Virus record (IMG/VR): IMGVR_UViG_3300010373_000074 | Span: 1 to 43,301 of that record | Direction: 5' to 3' (one strand) | Source: a virus | DNA: 43,301 nt | Part shown: piece after piece, positions 39,272 to 43,301 of the stretch | How the letters are laid out: every line of letters starts with the position of its first letter | Numbering within the stretch: position 1 is the stretch's first letter | Position numbers and translations under genes: made by a program | Notes under the pieces: model-generated | Told to the model about the DNA's origin: nothing | The model's input: only the letters and a program-made list of their open reading frames with translations | Databases searched by the model: none

Positions 39272-40309
39272 ATGGCAAGTTTGATTCCCCCCGGCAAGGT
39301 TCAATTCCTAGACGCTGACGGGAAGCCGTTGGCTGGCGCTAGTGTAGATTTCTACATCCCAGGCACGACAGATCGCAAGGACACGTACCAGGACGCGGCG
39401 CAAACGACTCTGAATACCAACCCGGTCATTCTCAATGCAGCTGGCGAGGCGGTGATCTACGGCACAGGGGTGTACCGGCAGGTCGTGACTGACGCTTCCG
39501 GCAACCTGATCTGGGATGTGGAGACAGCCGAGCCCGGCACACAGATCGATAGCAGCACAGTAGCAGACTTTCTATCCGTCTCGGGAACGTCTTCTCTTTC
39601 TGATGTAAACATATCGGGCGTCTTGAATGCGACGAATGTAACGGTAAGCGGAAACTTGTCCTCCGGCGGAATATTCTCGGCTCCTGGCACGTCTGTTCTC
39701 GGCACAGCCACGGTCGATAATCTTATTGTTAACGTCAATGCCAACCTGTCCACCACCAATCTTACGGGAAATCTTGGTGTGACCGGAGATTTGTTCGTTT
39801 CTGGCGTTTCGTCTGCCGGAGATACAACACTCACAACCCTTACTGTGACGAGTGGTATTAATGGGTCTGCTGTCGGATGGTCATTGTTCCCAACAGGGAC
39901 CGGTGCTTTTAATGGTCCCTATACTGTTGGAGTGAGTGTTTCATCCGCCGTTTTGGCGGGATCGTTTATCGCGGCCTCTGATGCTCGCGTGAAAATCAAC
40001 GTAGCAGATGTGCCGTTTTCGGATGCTTACCGCTTCGTCCGGACCATGCGCGCCAAGATTTTCATGAAAGATGGCGCTCCAGATGCAGGCTTCATTGCCC
40101 AGGATGCCATACTGAATGGCTTTCAGAGGATGGTCGTTGTCACGAATACGGACGATCCTCGCATGTCGCACGGCGACGATGTTTCGCCTGTCGGGAAACG
40201 ACTCAACCTAAATTACAATCACGCTACCGCATACCATCATAGGATGATAGACTACCTCCTCGATCGCGTGGACGATTTGCAGAAGCAGATTGACCTATTG
40301 AAGAACTGA
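39272..40309 (+). CDS. Tail fibre in gene 9 position, S74 end
   Basis: 345 residues from ATG 39272, with a weak GCGGGT upstream. The N-terminus (GKVQFLDADGKPLAGASVDF, YIPGTTDRKDTYQDAAQTTL) is a common particle-attachment head of podovirus tail fibres. The middle is a Gly/Ser/Thr fibre with periodic strands (LSDVNISGVLNATNVTVSGN). From Ser236 a compact S74 chaperone domain begins (SDARVKINVADV), with GFIAQDAI and a final coiled-coil helix (DYLLDRVDDLQKQIDLLK). The gene stands where P22 carries tailspike gene 9 and is probably the receptor-binding fibre. It is short, lacking an enzymatic beta-helix. Confidence 0.8.
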   Translation: MASLIPPGKVQFLDADGKPLAGASVDFYIPGTTDRKDTYQDAAQTTLNTNPVILNAAGEAVIYGTGVYRQVVTDASGNLIWDVETAEPGTQIDSSTVADFLSVSGTSSLSDVNISGVLNATNVTVSGNLSSGGIFSAPGTSVLGTATVDNLIVNVNANLSTTNLTGNLGVTGDLFVSGVSSAGDTTLTTLTVTSGINGSAVGWSLFPTGTGAFNGPYTVGVSVSSAVLAGSFIAASDARVKINVADVPFSDAYRFVRTMRAKIFMKDGAPDAGFIAQDAILNGFQRMVVVTNTDDPRMSHGDDVSPVGKRLNLNYNHATAYHHRMIDYLLDRVDDLQKQIDLLKN

Positions 40310-40448
40310 GATTTCGAGCGGGGCCGCAGCCGGGCTGCCACCTGGCTACGACCCCTGACGCACCCACGTCCGTGTGAGGGACAAGAATGCGCTGCCCTAT
40401 CGTTGCCCTTTCCAGGCCGGTGCGCAACCGACGCGCCGGGGCAATCTA

Positions 40449-40922
40449 ATGCTCGATAACAACCGGGAAGCGACACTCGAATGGTGTTGGCCAGCGCCGA
40501 TTCGGAGCCCCGTGGCAGTGACCCGTAACAGACCACTAATCCCGAGACACCTTTCTGACCTTTATGCGCGTGACCTGCGTTCGCCCGAATTATGGAGCGG
40601 GACCACAGCCATAGCTTGGGCTGTGGCGTTTTTCGCGGGTGGCCAAATTTTGCCACCAGCTACCTTCGATTTGATGGAACGTCTTGCTTCGGGCAACAAG
40701 TGGGCTTTGTTCTGTCTGATCGGCGGAATTGCGCAAGTCCTGTCCGTCGTTCTGTATTCCAGATATGCGAGATGGATTTGCGCCGTCGTAATGGGATGGT
40801 TCCCCCTTACTGTGTCTATCTCGATTGCATACTCGCCATACCTAGTACACATCGCAGTGTATGGCGGCTGGTTTTTTATGAATCTGTATTCCATTTTGCG
40901 GCTGCCGCGCCGTGCGCGCTGA
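40449..40922 (+). CDS. Multi-pass membrane protein
   Basis: 157 residues from ATG 40449; GTG 40374 in the same frame is possible but gives a poorly conserved-looking lead. The first 60 residues are soluble (NREATLEWCWPAPIRSPVAV), then about four transmembrane segments follow (TTAIAWAVAFFAGGQIL, WALFCLIGGIAQVLSVVLY, WICAVVMGWFPLTVSISIAY, VHIAVYGGWFFMNLY). It begins the lysis region after a 139-base gap (40310-40448) in which I see only a short GCAG..CTGC stem. It could be an antiholin, holin or exclusion protein; there is no family evidence. Confidence 0.62.
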   Translation: MLDNNREATLEWCWPAPIRSPVAVTRNRPLIPRHLSDLYARDLRSPELWSGTTAIAWAVAFFAGGQILPPATFDLMERLASGNKWALFCLIGGIAQVLSVVLYSRYARWICAVVMGWFPLTVSISIAYSPYLVHIAVYGGWFFMNLYSILRLPRRAR

Positions 40923-41384
40923 ATGTCGCAAGAGCCATTATCTCCGTGGGTTCCGGCAGTAGTTGGCATCGTCATCCAAGGCGCTACAGCCGCATTTGCC
41001 TGGTTCAAGTTCTTTAGGGACGGTTCGGAAAAACGGACAGAGAGCGTTTATGAACTGCGCGATAAACTCCGCTCTACCGAAAAAAGCCGCGATGACGAAG
41101 CGTATGCCAGACTGGAGCGAGAGAACGTCCGGCTTCTAGCGCGGGTAGACGACCTTGAATCGGACAAAGCCGAGATAGCCCGCGACCGGGATAGAGGCTG
41201 GTACCTTGCCCGATGGTGGGAGGGCTATGCCCACGACATCAAACATACCTTCGCCAATCTCTTGTTCAGAGCCAATGGGCGTTTGGAATTGGCGAAGATG
41301 GAGACGATTCCGGTCCCTGAAATCCATTGGCCCACATTGGAAGAACCAATGCCAAAGCCTCGCGAAAGCAAGCCCGATGTATGA
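40923..41384 (+). CDS. Membrane coiled-coil protein, spanin (Rz)-like
   Basis: 153 residues, ATG directly after the previous stop. A single N-terminal transmembrane segment (VPAVVGIVIQGATAAFAWFK, about residues 10-29) precedes a long charged coiled coil (YELRDKLRSTEKSRDDEAYA, ENVRLLARVDDLESDKAEIA) and a C-terminal Pro-rich tail. That layout, membrane anchor plus periplasmic coiled coil, is that of an Rz-type inner-membrane spanin, which helps to disrupt the outer membrane at lysis. No Rz1 lipoprotein is embedded in another frame, but a lipoprotein gene occurs nearby at 42297. Confidence 0.6.
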   Translation: MSQEPLSPWVPAVVGIVIQGATAAFAWFKFFRDGSEKRTESVYELRDKLRSTEKSRDDEAYARLERENVRLLARVDDLESDKAEIARDRDRGWYLARWWEGYAHDIKHTFANLLFRANGRLELAKMETIPVPEIHWPTLEEPMPKPRESKPDV

Positions 41385-41502
41385 CGACCAGGAAGAGCAC
41401 GAGCCGCCAGAACCGAGCGGAGCGCCAGCGTGGGCCGGCGTGTGCGTGTTGGTCCTGCTTCTGGCCATCGCGTGCCTAGTCGTTGACAGCATCCCATTCT
41501 AG
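41377..41502 (+). CDS. Mini membrane protein, 41 aa
   Basis: ATG 41377 overlaps the preceding gene by eight bases. The product has an acidic Pro-rich N-terminus (YDDQEEHEPPEPSGAP) and one transmembrane segment (AWAGVCVLVLLLAIACLVVD). The acidic N-terminus suggests an N-out topology. It may be a pinholin-type or lysis-regulating peptide; many phage lysis regions hold such single-span genes. An alternative short frame from ATG 41381 lacks a hydrophobic segment and is less likely. Confidence 0.5.
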   Translation: MYDDQEEHEPPEPSGAPAWAGVCVLVLLLAIACLVVDSIPF

Positions 41503-41511
41503 GAACCGACA

Positions 41512-41682
41512 ATGCTCATTGTTCTGATCTTGGTTTTGCTCTTGTGTTTCGGCGGCGGGTTCTATGGCAGCCGGGCAGGGTGGGGACCGCATTACGCCTA
41601 TGGCGGCTTCGGGATCGGCGGTATTTTGCTCGTTCTGCTGATCGTGTGGCTGATTTTCGGCGGCATTGGATACCGCTGGTAA
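41512..41682 (+). CDS. Small two-span membrane protein (DUF3309-like)
   Basis: 56 residues from ATG 41512, nine bases after the previous stop. Two hydrophobic segments (LIVLILVLLLCFGGGFYG and IGGILLVLLIVWLIFGGIGY) flank a short polar turn (GWGPHYAY). The arrangement resembles DUF3309-type tiny membrane proteins of proteobacteria. In a lysis region it could act as a holin, but the family itself has no known function. It is followed by a 103-base gap without clear features. Confidence 0.58.
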   Translation: MLIVLILVLLLCFGGGFYGSRAGWGPHYAYGGFGIGGILLVLLIVWLIFGGIGYRW

Positions 41683-41785
41683 GAAGCCCCGAACCTCATC
41701 CCTCACATCCTACGGGGCGCTAGATGGATGGGCTCGGCTCATTCAGCCGCGTGCCGCTTCTAATCCATCATCACAGAGAAAATCA

Positions 41786-42286
41786 ATGCACGAAACAACG
41801 ATGGCGGTTCTCGTGCCGCTGTTCGATAGCCTCCTAGGCATCGTTGCCACAGTCGCCATCGCAATTGCGAGCGCGCTTATCAGCAAGTACGTCAAGGACA
41901 AGGGCGCGCGCGACACTCTGACGAACGCGCTCAACAACGCATCGGGCGTGGTGCTGCATTACGGTCAGACGCAGGGCGATCAGTTCCTCCAATCGCACTC
42001 GGTCAAGAGTGCCGCTCTTATGGAGGGGATGCAGTATATCGCGGATCAAGCCGTGAAAGCCAAGGATCACTTCGGCCTCACGGATGCGGATATCGCAACC
42101 AAGCTCACCGCGCACGTCGCCAAGGCACTATCGCTGGCAACGCCGATCCCGCCCTCTGCTGCGCCCGTCGTGGTCGTCAACCCCGAGGTGCCAGCGGAGC
42201 CAATCGCCCCGCCAGCGGCGCCCCCAGAGCCCCCTAAGCCAGTTCCCGTGCCTGCTCCGATCGTGCCTCCCGTTTCAAAACCATAG
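41786..42286 (+). CDS. Holin-like protein (LLH-type layout)
   Basis: 166 residues from ATG 41786; a second ATG at 41801 and AGAGAAA upstream leave the exact start open. One transmembrane helix (LLGIVATVAIAIASALISKY, about residues 15-34) is followed by a basic turn and amphipathic helices (DTLTNALNNASGVVLHYGQT, SAALMEGMQYIADQAVKAKD, DADIATKLTAHVAKALS), and then a Pro/Ala/Val-rich tail. The first 120 residues match the layout of Phage_holin_6/LLH holins. Holins trigger lysis by forming membrane lesions. It could also be a structural membrane protein; support is moderate. Confidence 0.58.
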   Translation: MHETTMAVLVPLFDSLLGIVATVAIAIASALISKYVKDKGARDTLTNALNNASGVVLHYGQTQGDQFLQSHSVKSAALMEGMQYIADQAVKAKDHFGLTDADIATKLTAHVAKALSLATPIPPSAAPVVVVNPEVPAEPIAPPAAPPEPPKPVPVPAPIVPPVSKP

Positions 42287-42296
42287 AGGATATCCA

Positions 42297-42821
42297 ATGC
42301 GTTTCTTTCACCGCAGGGGGCTGTTTGCCCTCGCCATCCTACCTGCGTTCATGTTCGCAGGCTGCTCGTCCACCACCGGCAACGGCACCACGCCAACGCA
42401 GGTGCTTGCGGACGCATCGGCCATCGTGACCGCGCTCGGTAATGCCGTGATGCAGATCGGCGTTCAGTCTCCGGGCCTGATCCCGGATGCGCAGATCACG
42501 CAGATCAAGAGCTACATCTCCGACGCTAATTCGCTGCTGGGCTCGCTCTCCGCCAGCACTGCGGCCAATGAGTCGGCAACCGTACTCAATCAGGTTTGCA
42601 ACGACGTGGAAGCTGTTCTCGTCACGCTCACGAAGACGCAGAGCTTGCCGCCGCAGTACGTGTCCATCGTGCAGGCCGCAGCGGTGGTCCTGCCGATCGT
42701 CCAAGCGTTCGTGAACGCCACGCTCGGCATTGTCAATCCCGCGCCCGCTCCGGCCGCTGTCTCGGCTGCTCAGTCGCATATGACGGTTAGCCAAGCTCGT
42801 CACGTCTTGGGCGAGCACTAA
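42297..42821 (+). CDS. Phage lipoprotein, 174 aa
   Basis: ATG 42297 is preceded by AGAGGA. The N-terminus is a lipoprotein signal (RRGLFALAILPAFMFAGCSS) with lipidation at Cys23. The mature protein is helical and Ala/Val-rich (TQVLADASAIVTALGNAVMQ, QVCNDVEAVLVTLTKTQSLP, VSIVQAAAVVLPIVQAFVNA). It is longer than most Rz1 outer-membrane spanins. With the coiled-coil membrane protein at 40923 it may form a spanin pair, or it may be an envelope protein that alters the host surface. The stop shares a base with the next ATG. Confidence 0.68.
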   Translation: MRFFHRRGLFALAILPAFMFAGCSSTTGNGTTPTQVLADASAIVTALGNAVMQIGVQSPGLIPDAQITQIKSYISDANSLLGSLSASTAANESATVLNQVCNDVEAVLVTLTKTQSLPPQYVSIVQAAAVVLPIVQAFVNATLGIVNPAPAPAAVSAAQSHMTVSQARHVLGEH

Positions 42822-43301
42822 TGAAGCTAGGGCGGCTTCCTGCCGATCCAGCCGCCATCTCTCGTGCCCCGCAGCTCGCGGGGCACAGGATGGCCTCTAT
42901 GCCGCCGCCGCCTAAGCTGGTGAGGAGCCATATCGACTTCACTCCGGGGTTAGACGCCAACGATATGCTAGGCGACTGCACTGCGGTAGGAATTGCCAAC
43001 GCGGCGCGCGCGATAGCGGTGCTCAACGGCTTCGGTATCGACATCCCCACGAGCAAGGTGGTGGACTTCTATTCCGAGTCCACCGGCTTTGATCCGTCCG
43101 ACATGTCCACCGACTTGGGCGGCGTGGAACTAGATGTTCTGGCCTATCAGTTGCGGCACGGCTTCGACCACGGCGGGCAGACTGAATTAGTCGGCACGTT
43201 CGCCACGTTCGATCCCGCAGACCGCGCGCTGATGGCAAACGCTATGGCGAAATGCGGAGCGGTGTATCTCGGTGTCAATCTGGCCGAAGCGGATCAGGAT
43301 A
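42821..43301 (+). CDS. Papain-fold-like phage protein (partial, 3' cut)
   Basis: The frame opens at ATG 42821 and is still open at the window end, giving 160 codons. Motifs: KLGRLPADPAAISRAP at the start, then DANDMLGDCTAVGIANAARA, in which the GDC..A..A block matches the nucleophile-Cys region of papain-like proteins common in alphaproteobacterial phages, and YSESTGFDPSDMSTDLGG plus AYQLRHGFDHGGQTE. A catalytic His would lie beyond the window. The role may be a peptidase or amidase; involvement in lysis is suggested only by location. Confidence 0.68.
   Translation, partial: MKLGRLPADPAAISRAPQLAGHRMASMPPPPKLVRSHIDFTPGLDANDMLGDCTAVGIANAARAIAVLNGFGIDIPTSKVVDFYSESTGFDPSDMSTDLGGVELDVLAYQLRHGFDHGGQTELVGTFATFDPADRALMANAMAKCGAVYLGVNLAEADQD
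42864..42886 (+). other. Perfect 9-bp hairpin inside last gene
   Basis: GTGCCCCGC (42864-42872) and GCGGGGCAC (42878-42886) are perfect complements around a 5-base loop. It lies near the start of the papain-fold-like gene, just ahead of an in-frame ATG at 42890. It may slow translation early in the gene or may be chance in GC-rich DNA. Confidence 0.45.

Noticed and set aside
41686-41718. GCCCCG/CGGGGC stem in the gap before the holin-like gene
   Set aside because: Six pairs with a 21-base loop and no T tract; too weak for a terminator.
1-43301. Integrase, attachment sites, tRNA genes, insertion sequences
   Set aside because: I looked for tyrosine or serine recombinase motifs, transposase-type genes, tRNA cloverleaf sequence and direct-repeat ends and saw none; lysogeny is suggested only by the repressor/Cro pair.

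Overview
This window is almost entirely one phage or prophage genome. The host is probably an alphaproteobacterium: the phage carries a GcrA-family regulator and a GapR/DUF2312-family protein, both typical of that class, and the coding is GC-rich. I see no host housekeeping genes, no tRNA or rRNA and no integrase or attachment site, so free phage and integrated prophage cannot be told apart here. All genes run rightward except a repressor-like gene near the left end and a small membrane-protein gene near 39 kb.

Left part (1-11.5 kb), early control and replication. A MarR-like winged-helix gene comes first, then a divergent repressor/Cro-type switch at 644-1282 whose cro promoter appears to give a leaderless mRNA. 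A structured leader with two tandem hairpins follows (1324-1414), then a train of tightly coupled genes with 4-base ATGA/GTGA/TTGA overlaps: a DNA-binding protein, GcrA-like, GapR-like, a VRR-NUC nuclease, small zinc-ribbon-like proteins and a primase-polymerase/helicase. Short repeats of the type TGCGGAGGT cluster inside and just after the helicase gene and may be replication iterons. More small hypothetical genes and a NusG/RfaH-like antiterminator follow.

Middle part (12-40.3 kb), virion genes in the order of Salmonella phage P22 (a short-tailed podovirus): small and large terminase, portal, scaffold, coat, gp4-like and gp10-like tail factors, gp7/gp20/gp16-like ejection proteins, and a tailspike-position fibre. 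Additions to that plan are: fibre-like genes between gp4 and gp10, three of which start with Sec signal peptides; a set of beta-helix and tail-fibre genes with an internal duplication; a protein made of about fifteen 20-residue repeats; and a 2OG-Fe(II) oxygenase plus cupin pair. A membrane protein on the minus strand sits between the gp16-like gene and the tailspike-position gene, the position of the superinfection-exclusion gene sieA in P22.

Right end (40.4-43.3 kb), probable lysis region: several small membrane proteins, a coiled-coil spanin-like protein, a holin-like protein, a lipoprotein, and a final gene cut by the window end that resembles papain-fold phage proteins. No clear endolysin is visible inside the window.

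Family assignments come from reading motifs and gene order by eye; no database search was run.
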